A DNA stretch of 5,413 bases from an uncultured Eubacteriales bacterium (GTDB lineage: Bacteria > Bacillota > Clostridia > Christensenellales > Aristaeellaceae), in the NCBI GenBank assembly GCA_900548125.1, contig URJN01000159.1, forward strand, positions 1 through 5,413, given 5' to 3'. The first letter of the stretch is position 1. Each line of letters starts with the position of its first letter. The notes beneath the pieces were generated by a model. That model ran no database searches, was not told where the DNA came from, and was given only the letters and a program-made list of their open reading frames with translations. The position numbers and the translations under genes were made by a program. Shown in pieces: positions 1 to 5,229 of the stretch.

Positions 1-2
1 GC

Positions 3-62
3 ACGCTGAGCGCATTCCCCAGAGAGATGCTCTGTGCTTTGACGCTGAGAGATATTCTGTAA
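3..62 (+). CDS. Possible C-terminal end of an unidentified plus-strand gene (partial)
   Basis: In the third forward frame the sequence is open from the window edge to a TAA at 60-62, giving 19 residues that end in ...CALTLRDIL. The composition is protein-like, and a plus-strand gene ending here would converge on the HAD gene, whose terminator lies just beyond. The tail is too short to assign a family. Two minus-strand frames are also open across this stretch without a stop, so the reading is not unique. No good plus-strand terminator follows; there is only a weak 4-bp hairpin (71-84) followed by GTTTTG. Treat this as a guess that the flanking sequence would settle. Confidence 0.25.
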   Translation, partial: TLSAFPREMLCALTLRDIL

Positions 63-108
63 GGTGTCCTCGCTGATGTGAGCGGTTTTGCGCAATTTCC
101 TATATATT

Positions 109-139
109 AAAAAAACATTCTCCCCCGCGGAGGAGAATG
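109..139 (-). terminator. Intrinsic terminator of the HAD phosphatase gene
   Basis: CATTCTCC (116-123) and GGAGAATG (132-139) form a perfect 8-bp stem around an 8-nt GC-rich loop. Seven A residues at 109-115 precede it on the plus strand, so a minus-strand transcript reads stem-loop followed by seven U. It lies 51 nt beyond the HAD stop codon, and no other minus-strand gene lies between. Confidence 0.85.
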
Positions 140-156
140 GTTCTGAGCCATCCAAG

Positions 157-182
157 CCCGCCTTTTCCTTTTGATAGGCGGG
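157..182 (-). other. Second hairpin in the 3' UTR of the HAD gene
   Basis: CCCGCC (157-162) pairs perfectly with GGCGGG (177-182) across a 14-nt A/T-rich loop. It lies 7 nt past the HAD stop and upstream (in transcript order) of the terminator at 109-139. There is no U-tract after it, so it is not a terminator itself. It may protect the 3' end or simply aid termination. The structure is seen in the sequence; the role is inferred. Confidence 0.45.
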
Positions 183-189
183 TGATTTC

Positions 190-840
190 TTATTCTTTCA
201 GTTCGTCATAGGAATCTACGACGACATCGCAGCATGCTCGAATTGCCTCGATATCGCGGGTATTGGTCGTATCCGTGATGCCGACCACGCCGAGCAGTCC
301 GGCGTTTCTCGCGCCGCGAATCGCGTAAAGCGAATCCTCAAACATCACGCAGTCCTTCTTCTCCACGCCGATGATGCTGCAGAGCTTATCGTAGAATTCT
401 GTTTTGCTCTTATCGTATCCAATCATGTCGGTGCTGAAAATATAATCCAGATTGCTGACCATGTCCGCTTTGTTCAGCCCCACAAGAGCCTGTCTTGCCG
501 GCGTCGCCGTCGCCAGCACGCACTTCACACCCTTTTCGCGCAGGCGGCGCAGATAATCCGCCGCGCCAGGCTTACGCCCGACCCCCGCCGCATAAATCTG
601 CTCCATTGCATCGTTTGCCGCGGCGCAAAGCTCGGCAAAGCTCGACTGAATACCGAATTCGTCTCTGAAATAATCGACGACCATCATTTCGGACATGGAC
701 ATCATATCCGCTTCCTGTTTTTCCGTAAGCGTGATGCCTCGCTGACGAACGAATTCGCCGTTGAGTCTGCGCCATTCGGTCATGGAGTCAAGCAGCGTGC
801 CATCCATATCAAAGATAGCCGCTTTCATCTTTTCAAGCAT
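190..840 (-). CDS. HAD superfamily hydrolase, beta-phosphoglucomutase/phosphatase-like (subfamily I)
   Basis: This is a 216-residue cytosolic haloacid-dehalogenase-fold phosphatase or phosphomutase. Motif I is FDMDGTLLDS (residues 10-19), with nucleophile Asp11 and acid/base Asp13. A helical C1-type cap follows at roughly residues 18-90. Motif II is probably Thr111 in VLATATP, motif III is probably Lys144, and motif IV is FEDS with Glu168-Asp169. The length is normal for the family. The ATG at 840 is chosen because AGAAGG (848-853) lies 7 nt upstream. A further in-frame TTG at 861 would fall only about 5 nt from the predicted transcription start and has no ribosome site. The gene has its own consensus promoter and its own terminator, so it is probably monocistronic. 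Members act on sugar phosphates, nucleotides or other small phosphoesters; the substrate cannot be told from the sequence. Confidence 0.9.
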   Translation of the reverse strand: MLEKMKAAIFDMDGTLLDSMTEWRRLNGEFVRQRGITLTEKQEADMMSMSEMMVVDYFRDEFGIQSSFAELCAAANDAMEQIYAAGVGRKPGAADYLRRLREKGVKCVLATATPARQALVGLNKADMVSNLDYIFSTDMIGYDKSKTEFYDKLCSIIGVEKKDCVMFEDSLYAIRGARNAGLLGVVGITDTTNTRDIEAIRACCDVVVDSYDELKE

Positions 841-847
841 AATTTTA

Positions 848-853
848 CCTTCT
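848..853 (-). promoter_or_regulatory. Ribosome binding site that fixes the HAD start
   Basis: The minus strand reads AGAAGG followed by 7 nt and then ATG at 840. This favours the ATG at 840 over the upstream in-frame TTG at 861. Confidence 0.7.
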
Positions 854-872
854 CTTAACAAAATTCCGTTCC

Positions 873-901
873 ATTATATCTGCGTTTTTCTGCCTTGTCA
901 A
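873..901 (-). promoter_or_regulatory. Consensus sigma-A promoter of the HAD gene
   Basis: On the minus strand a perfect -35 box TTGACA (896-901) and a perfect -10 box TATAAT (873-878) are separated by exactly 17 nt (879-895). The predicted start of transcription is near 866, giving a leader of about 26 nt that carries the ribosome site. The -35 box sits inside the inverted repeat at 892-904, so a repressor could act there. Confidence 0.88.
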
Positions 902-904
902 GGC
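892..904. promoter_or_regulatory. Inverted repeat over the HAD -35 box (possible operator)
   Basis: GCCTT-GTC-AAGGC is a 5-bp perfect inverted repeat with a 3-nt centre that covers the -35 hexamer. It is immediately followed by a second small palindrome, GCGT-CAA-ACGC (903-913). The symmetry is seen directly. An operator role in the divergent HAD/PAP2 intergenic region is inferred, and the arms are short enough to arise by chance. Confidence 0.3.
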
Positions 905-916
905 GTCAAACGCGAC

Positions 917-921
917 GGAGG
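917..921 (+). promoter_or_regulatory. Ribosome binding site that fixes the PAP2 start
   Basis: GGAGG lies 9 nt before the ATG at 931. It supports that start over an in-frame TTG at 895, which has no ribosome site and overlaps the divergent promoter. No convincing plus-strand promoter was recognised in the 90-nt gap between the two genes. Confidence 0.75.
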
Positions 922-930
922 TTTCCGCTT

Positions 931-1431
931 ATGACAAAAGAACAATACGCCCGCATGACCGGCTGTGTCCGCTCTGTCACAAACCGTCTGCCCGGCGGCT
1001 CAAAGATTCTGCGCGCGCCGACGCTCGTCTGCGCCGCCGTTTACTGCATGACGCTCATCTACCTGATGTTTACGGGCGACATGCGCATCATACGCGCCGT
1101 GCTTGTGCCTGCCGCCTGCTTCCTTGCCGCAACGGCTCTGCGTCCCGCCATCGGCAAGCAGCGTCCCTATGACCGATTCGATACGCCGCCCGTCGGCGCA
1201 TACCGCCCCGGCAAAGGCAAGAGCATGCCCAGCCGCCACACAGCCAGTGCTGCCGCCATTGCCTGCGCCGTGATTTATGTCTTTCCGACCGTTCCGGCCA
1301 TCCTCGCCATGGTGCTGCTCTGCCTGGTTATCGCGGCTTTGCGCGTCCTCGCCGGTCAGCACGACGTCAGCGATGTTTTGGCTGCACTTGCGCTGAGCAT
1401 GGTACTTTCCTTGATTGGCTATCTGCTCTGA
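931..1431 (+). CDS. PAP2-family membrane phosphatase
   Basis: This 166-residue integral membrane protein belongs to the type 2 phosphatidic acid phosphatase family, which dephosphorylates lipid phosphates such as phosphatidate or undecaprenyl pyrophosphate. The three catalytic signatures are visible. C1 is Arg71-x6-Arg78-Pro79 (canonical Lys-x6-Arg-Pro). C2 is Pro100-Ser-Arg-His103 (canonical PSGH). C3 is Arg138-x5-His144-x3-Asp148. His103 and His144 are the expected catalytic histidines. Hydrophobic segments lie at about residues 30-47, 54-70, 105-119, 121-137 and 149-166. At 166 residues the protein is compact, with a short basic N-terminus. The gene is divergent from the HAD gene and has its own terminator. 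The lipid substrate is not determinable. A role in undecaprenyl-phosphate recycling or phosphatidylglycerol synthesis is possible, but neighbours give no support. Confidence 0.88.
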   Translation: MTKEQYARMTGCVRSVTNRLPGGSKILRAPTLVCAAVYCMTLIYLMFTGDMRIIRAVLVPAACFLAATALRPAIGKQRPYDRFDTPPVGAYRPGKGKSMPSRHTASAAAIACAVIYVFPTVPAILAMVLLCLVIAALRVLAGQHDVSDVLAALALSMVLSLIGYLL

Positions 1432-1482
1432 TTTCGGTCGTTATTTGTCTGAATATGTACCGAAAAACCCTTTTGCATTCGG

Positions 1483-1513
1483 AAATCTTCTGTCATGCGG
1501 CAGGGGATTTTTT
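1483..1513 (+). terminator. Intrinsic terminator of the PAP2 gene
   Basis: Positions 1483-1494 pair with 1499-1510 to give a 12-bp stem with three G-U wobbles and an ATGC tetraloop. The T-run continues to 1513, then CTCTTT. It begins 52 nt after the PAP2 stop and separates that gene from the MATE gene. A looser repeat, TTTCGGT (1432-1438) with ACCGAAA (1459-1465), lies just before it. Confidence 0.65.
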
Positions 1514-1550
1514 CTCTTTGTCGTATATTAGTTCCATTACACTGAAATAC

Positions 1551-1563
1551 AGATGAGTCATCT
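1551..1563. promoter_or_regulatory. Inverted repeat upstream of the MATE gene (possible operator)
   Basis: AGATGA-G-TCATCT is a perfect 6-bp inverted repeat with a 1-nt centre. It ends 4 nt before the AAGAGG ribosome site (1568-1573) of the transporter. Multidrug efflux genes are often under MarR- or TetR-type repressors that bind such sites, but no regulator gene is present in the window. A -10-like TATATT at 1524-1529 lies upstream, with no recognisable -35 box at the right spacing. The repeat is seen; the operator role is inferred. Confidence 0.33.
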
Positions 1564-1580
1564 AAATAAGAGGTAAAGCA

Positions 1581-2948
1581 ATGAAATCCATGACTGCTCA
1601 GGAGCGCAATAACATGCTCCTTAACGACCCTGTGAGCCGCGTCATCCCCAAGCTGGCGATTCCGACCATCATTTCCATGCTCATCACCAACGTCTACAAC
1701 ATGGCGGACACCTTCTTCGTCAGCCAGATTGGCACATCCGCTTCCGGTGCTGTCGGCGTAATCTTTTCCGCAATGGCGATTATTCAAGCGTTTTCGTTTA
1801 TGATTGGCATGGGTTCCGGTACGCACGTCAGTCAGGCTCTCGGCGCAGGCGACCGCGAGCGCGCCGACAGATACGCTTCCACGGCATTTTTCACCGCGTT
1901 CCTCGTCGGCATTCTGCTCGCGTTCGTGAGCCTGACGCACATCGACGCCATCATCCGCTTCCTCGGCTCAACGCCGACCATCGCGCCCTATGCCAAGGCA
2001 TACGCGACCTACATTTTCTATGCCATGCCGTTTATGATGTGTTCCTTCGTCATGAACAACCTGCTCCGCTTTGAGGGACTGACCCTGTACGGCATGGTCG
2101 GCATCACCACCGGCGGCATCCTGAACATCATTCTCGACCCGATTTTTATTTTTGCGCTGAATATGGGCACGGCAGGCGCGGCGCTTGCCACTGCGCTGTC
2201 GCAGGTCGTCAGCTTTGTAATTCTGCTGATGATGTGCAACACGAAAGCCGACGCGCTGTCCATCCGCTTCAAGAATTTCAAGCCCAGCTTGAAAATTTAC
2301 GGCAGTATTCTCTATAACGGCGTGCCGTCCCTCGGACGTCAGGGCATTGCCAGCATTTCGACCATCCTGCTCAATACGGCGGCTGGCGTTTACGGCGACG
2401 CGGCGATTGCCGCCATGTCCATCGTAAGCCGCTATACGCTGTTCATCAATTCCTCGGTCATCGGCTTTGGTCAGGGCTTCCAGCCTGTCTGCGGCTTCTC
2501 CTACGGCGCGGGCAAGTATAAGCGCGTCCGCGAGTCCTTCTGGTTCTGCGTCAAGGTCGTGACCATCATTCTGATTGTTCTGTGCTTGATTTCGCTGCTG
2601 CTCTCCGGTCAAATCATCGCCGTATTCCGCCGCGATGATCCGCAGGTCATCGAAATCGGCACGCTTGCCCTGCGTCTCCAGCTGCTGACGCTCCCGCTTT
2701 GGGGCTACATCACCATGTGCAATATGTTCACGCAGTCGATTGGCTACGGCGTGCGCTCGACCATCATCTCGACCGCGCGTCAGGGCATCTTCCTGATTCC
2801 CGCGCTGCTCATTCTCCCGCGCGTCTGGGGTCTGCTCGGCATTCAGATTGCCCAGCCCGTCGCTGATCTCTGTACACTTGTGCTGTGCCGGCTGATTGTC
2901 GGCGGGATACTCAGGCAGCTGAAGGCAAAAGAAACTGCTGCAGGCTGA
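1581..2948 (+). CDS. MATE-family multidrug/Na+(H+) antiporter, MepA/DinF-like
   Basis: This 455-residue polytopic inner-membrane protein has the usual length and about twelve hydrophobic helices of the MATE family. These transporters export cationic drugs or metabolites in exchange for Na+ or H+. The first half has the family opening PxxISMLITNVYNMADTFFV (about residues 28-47, with conserved Asp43) and a GMGSGxxxSQALGAG loop (77-90). It is followed by Arg163-x-Glu-Gly and LNIILDPIFIF (181-191, Asp186). The second half repeats the architecture, with GVPSLGRQG (247-255) and GFGQGFQPVCGFSYGAG (295-311), which mirrors the first-half loop. The ATG at 1581 follows AAGAGG by 7 nt. The gene stands alone between a terminator upstream and a palindromic terminator downstream. 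The general class is secure; the transported compound is not knowable from sequence alone. Confidence 0.93.
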   Translation: MKSMTAQERNNMLLNDPVSRVIPKLAIPTIISMLITNVYNMADTFFVSQIGTSASGAVGVIFSAMAIIQAFSFMIGMGSGTHVSQALGAGDRERADRYASTAFFTAFLVGILLAFVSLTHIDAIIRFLGSTPTIAPYAKAYATYIFYAMPFMMCSFVMNNLLRFEGLTLYGMVGITTGGILNIILDPIFIFALNMGTAGAALATALSQVVSFVILLMMCNTKADALSIRFKNFKPSLKIYGSILYNGVPSLGRQGIASISTILLNTAAGVYGDAAIAAMSIVSRYTLFINSSVIGFGQGFQPVCGFSYGAGKYKRVRESFWFCVKVVTIILIVLCLISLLLSGQIIAVFRRDDPQVIEIGTLALRLQLLTLPLWGYITMCNMFTQSIGYGVRSTIISTARQGIFLIPALLILPRVWGLLGIQIAQPVADLCTLVLCRLIVGGILRQLKAKETAAG

Positions 2949-2974
2949 GCCTGCCTTCATTTCCGCCGCAATGT

Positions 2975-3020
2975 GCAAAAAACTGCCGATTAGGCTGCAG
3001 CCTAATCGGCAGTTTTTTGC
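2975..3020. terminator. Perfect 46-bp palindrome, bidirectional intrinsic terminator
   Basis: The sequence is perfectly self-complementary with no loop bases (centre between 2997 and 2998, CTGCAG). The GC-rich core, ACTGCCGATTAGGCTG and its complement, is flanked by AAAAAA (2977-2982) and TTTTTT (3013-3018). Either strand therefore gives a strong stem followed by a U-tract. It lies 26 nt after the MATE stop and about 96 nt after the stop of the convergent M42 gene, so it can terminate both. Confidence 0.92.
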
Positions 3021-3082
3021 GCTGAAACGCAAACATACGAACTGATTCAAGACGTTCCCTCGTTTGTCTGCGCTATCCTGTC

Positions 3083-3118
3083 ACAGTCTTGCGTCAAGGC
3101 ACAAGGCTGTTTTTATTT
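3083..3118 (+). terminator. Second plus-strand terminator-like hairpin overlapping the M42 stop
   Basis: ACAGTCTTG (3083-3091) pairs with CAAGGCTGT (3102-3110) as nine pairs with one G-U wobble and a 10-nt loop. TTTTATTT (3111-3118) follows. On the minus strand the wobble becomes an A-C mismatch and no U-tract follows, so the structure favours plus-strand termination. It could back up the palindrome against readthrough into the M42 gene. Nothing coding was seen in the 168-nt gap 2949-3116. Confidence 0.45.
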
Positions 3119-4154
3119 ACCCGATATACCCTACCAGCGTCTTGAGCGTCGCCAGCGCACCCTCGACGTGGCTGCGCTCATAGCCGTGGGACGCATACAC
3201 GCCCGAACCAATCAAGCCGTGGCGGATATCATACCCCGCGCGAAGCGTCGCTTCAACATCGCTGCCATAGCTCGGATAGACATCCACCGCATACGGTGCG
3301 CCCATCTTCTCTGCAGCTGCAATCAAGCCGCGAACGACATCGTAGTGATACGGACCGCCGCTGTCCTTCGCGCAGATGGACACCATGCGCTCGTCGCAGG
3401 TCAAGCCCTCGCCTACGCAGCCCATATCCACGGAGATGGCTTCCGTCACGCCCGCGGGCACGCTTGCGCTTCCGCCGTGACCAACCTCCTCAAACGAGGT
3501 GATGTGGACATAGACCGCGCGCTCCGGCATGACGTTCGCGTCCTTGAGATACTTGGCATATCCCAGCAGGATGCCGACGCTCAGCTTGTCATCGAGGAAG
3601 CGGCTCTTGATATATCCGCTCTCGGTCACGCGCGTGCGCGGCTCAAAGCAGACGTAATCGCCCGTGCGGATGCCCAGTTTTTTCACGTCCTCCGCGGAGG
3701 CAACCGGTTCATCCAGCACGATTTCAATGGTGTCGAACGTGCGCTGTGTATCGCCATACTTCGTATTGACGTGTACGGACGCATTCACCAGCTGAGCCGT
3801 GCCTTCCACAATGCCGTCAAACTTGGTGACCACGCGGCAGTTTTCCGTTTCCACGTTTTCCGCACGCAGACCGCCGATGCGCGTAATCTTGAGCCTGCCG
3901 TTGCTCTTAATCTGCTCGACCATGCCGCCGAGGGTATCCATATGTGCCTCCAGCAGCAAGCCGTTCTCCTGATCCTTCCCACCCAGGCAGACCAGTACGC
4001 CATCCTTGCGGGTCAGCTGCGGCGCATATCCAAGTGCTTCAAACCGCGCCATGACATGCTCCGCCGCCTTCCGCGTCATGCCGCTGGGGCTGTCGATGGC
4101 GAGCAGATTCTGCGTTTCTTCCAGAATAAAAGAACCGTATTCATTCAAATCCAT
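3117..4154 (-). CDS. M42-family metallo-aminopeptidase
   Basis: This 345-residue cytosolic protein belongs to the M42 family of di-metal aminopeptidases (glutamyl aminopeptidase/TET type), which trim N-terminal residues from peptides and usually form dodecamers. Expected metal ligands and catalytic residues are visible: His71-x-Asp73 (AHMDTLGG), the bridging Asp in LDDK (188-189), catalytic Glu222 and ligand Glu223 (SFEEVGHGG), Asp243 (VDMG) and His323 (ASHGYERSH). The stretches IKSRFLDDK (182-190), SGGPYHYD (265-272), YPSYGSDV (293-300) and SHGYERSH (322-329) resemble, from memory, the M42 branch found in NAGGN osmoprotectant cassettes rather than the FrvX/CelM branch. No other gene of that cassette is in this window. 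AAGGAGG (4163-4169) lies 8 nt before the ATG. It is the last gene of the probable DUF1653-NA37-M42 operon. Confidence 0.9.
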   Translation of the reverse strand: MDLNEYGSFILEETQNLLAIDSPSGMTRKAAEHVMARFEALGYAPQLTRKDGVLVCLGGKDQENGLLLEAHMDTLGGMVEQIKSNGRLKITRIGGLRAENVETENCRVVTKFDGIVEGTAQLVNASVHVNTKYGDTQRTFDTIEIVLDEPVASAEDVKKLGIRTGDYVCFEPRTRVTESGYIKSRFLDDKLSVGILLGYAKYLKDANVMPERAVYVHITSFEEVGHGGSASVPAGVTEAISVDMGCVGEGLTCDERMVSICAKDSGGPYHYDVVRGLIAAAEKMGAPYAVDVYPSYGSDVEATLRAGYDIRHGLIGSGVYASHGYERSHVEGALATLKTLVGYIG

Positions 4155-4178
4155 TTTCGTTTCCTCCTTATCCTTAAA

Positions 4179-4202
4179 GGGGCACGCCTGAGGCTCTGCC
4201 CC
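4179..4202 (-). other. Hairpin between the NA37 and M42 genes
   Basis: GGGGCA (4179-4184) pairs with TGCCCC (4197-4202), with an inner GCC-TGA-GGC helix (4186-4194). In the minus-strand transcript it is followed by only UUUAA, then the AAGGAGG ribosome site of the M42 gene 9 nt after the stem. It is too poor in U to be a strong terminator. It could act as a partial attenuator or an RNA stability or processing element that sets M42 levels against NA37. The role is inferred. Confidence 0.4.
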
Positions 4203-4217
4203 AACCGTTTTTCCCCG

Positions 4218-5222
4218 TCACTCTGTCTTTAGCTCCTGAACCTTGTTGATGATGATGGATATCGTTCCATCGCCGTTTTCAACGACGGCAAAGCTGTTCT
4301 CGTCGTCCGCCAGCTCACGCGGCAGAGTGATGGAAATGCCGTTGTCCGTCTTGATTTTTACCTTTTGCAGCTGGGCGACGACGCGCTTATTCTCCACCGG
4401 AATAACCGGTTCAAGCTGCTCTTCCTGTATCTGTCTGGAAACCTGCTCGATGATGGCTTCCCGTTCGGGATCGGAGCGGAAAACCTCCTCCGCGACGTCC
4501 TTCACGTCGATAACGCCCTTTTCCTCGATGGACTTGCTCATCGCGCGTTTGACCGCCGGCGTCAGCATCGGCGTATCCATGTCCACGGGCGCGGCATCCG
4601 CAATCGCCTGCGCGATAACCTGAACCGCCTCTTTCGTCGAGCGCGTTTCCGCCATCGCGAACAGCGACTGCGCAAAAAGCGCACGGTTGCCGACATTGGT
4701 CAGCACCTGAACATCCTTCAGGCGGATATCCCCCGTCGAAAGATTGACGACAAAGCCCGCACACCCCTTGCTTCCCGGCAGGGGCATCACCGTTCCATAC
4801 GGCATGACCTGCGTGGTCGTCTTTCCGTCCTCGGCGACATCCACCTGATGCACCATCGCGCTGCGATACGGCAGCTGGGCGACGCAAAGATGCGGGTTTC
4901 CGTCCTGCTCGAAGGAGAAAACCGCCATATCGAATCCCTCGCGCGGAATTTCAAGCATCTGCATGGATTCATCCATGCTGTGCATCAGTGCGTCGGCGGC
5001 TTCCGGAAACGGCGTAACGGCAAAGCGTCGGAGCATCTCCTCCTGTGCGCTGTTCGGTTCAACGCAGGTCGTTCGGCTTCCGTCGGAAGCCATGATTTTA
5101 TCCGCAACGGCGGACAGATACGCCGCCGCTTCGTCGCAGGGCTTGCTCACCTTTTCGGGAAAAATCGGCGCCATGCTGCTTCCGTCGTAGATATACAGCG
5201 CGGCGCGGGCAATGATATTCAT
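4218..5222 (-). CDS. Nucleoid-associated protein, NA37/YejK-like
   Basis: This 334-residue soluble protein is recognised as a member of the NA37 family (Pfam NA37, E. coli YejK is the founding member), nucleoid-associated proteins of poorly defined function. The N-terminal MNIIARAALYIYD opening, the central region with FVVNLSTGDIRLKD (157-170) and the acidic helical segment (about 195-270) fit the family. So does the C-terminal beta-rich tail, VKIKTDNGISITLPREL (288-304) followed by NGDGTISIIINKV (316-328). This tail pattern is typical of the Bacillota versions. The start at 5222 has a modest AAAGG site (5233-5237, 10 nt spacing) located inside the upstream DUF1653 gene. The stop of that gene is only 7 nt before this ATG, so translational coupling is likely. 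Family assignment is from remembered conservation, not a search. Confidence 0.82.
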   Translation of the reverse strand: MNIIARAALYIYDGSSMAPIFPEKVSKPCDEAAAYLSAVADKIMASDGSRTTCVEPNSAQEEMLRRFAVTPFPEAADALMHSMDESMQMLEIPREGFDMAVFSFEQDGNPHLCVAQLPYRSAMVHQVDVAEDGKTTTQVMPYGTVMPLPGSKGCAGFVVNLSTGDIRLKDVQVLTNVGNRALFAQSLFAMAETRSTKEAVQVIAQAIADAAPVDMDTPMLTPAVKRAMSKSIEEKGVIDVKDVAEEVFRSDPEREAIIEQVSRQIQEEQLEPVIPVENKRVVAQLQKVKIKTDNGISITLPRELADDENSFAVVENGDGTISIIINKVQELKTE

Positions 5223-5229
5223 CGGTCTT

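Noticed and set aside
1..108. Minus-strand open frames running to the left edge
   Set aside because: No start codon with a ribosome site was found, and they would begin immediately after the HAD terminator; the frames are too short to distinguish from chance.
841..861. Upstream TTG start extending the HAD protein by 7 residues
   Set aside because: It would begin about 5 nt after the predicted transcription start with no ribosome site, whereas the ATG at 840 has AGAAGG at good spacing.
895..930. Upstream TTG start adding 12 basic residues to the PAP2 protein
   Set aside because: The TTG lies in the divergent promoter and lacks a ribosome site; GGAGG at 917-921 serves the ATG at 931.
1518..1543. 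TTGTCG and TACACT as a promoter for the MATE gene
   Set aside because: The spacing is only 14 nt, too short for a normal sigma-A promoter, and the -10 match is poor.
1419..1940. A 173-residue minus-strand frame across the PAP2-MATE gap
   Set aside because: It covers the PAP2 terminator and the MATE N-terminus, has biased shadow composition, and no recognised motif.
1968..3050. A 360-residue open frame on the minus strand opposite the MATE gene
   Set aside because: It is low in hydrophobic segments, rich in Arg/Asp/Gln/His as expected from the complement of GC-rich third positions, runs through the palindromic terminator, and lies opposite a clear MATE protein.
3168..4232. A 354-residue open frame on the plus strand opposite the M42 gene
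   Set aside because: Its Ala/Arg/His/Asp-rich composition is that of an antisense shadow, no family motif is visible, and the opposite strand holds a complete M42 enzyme with all ligands.
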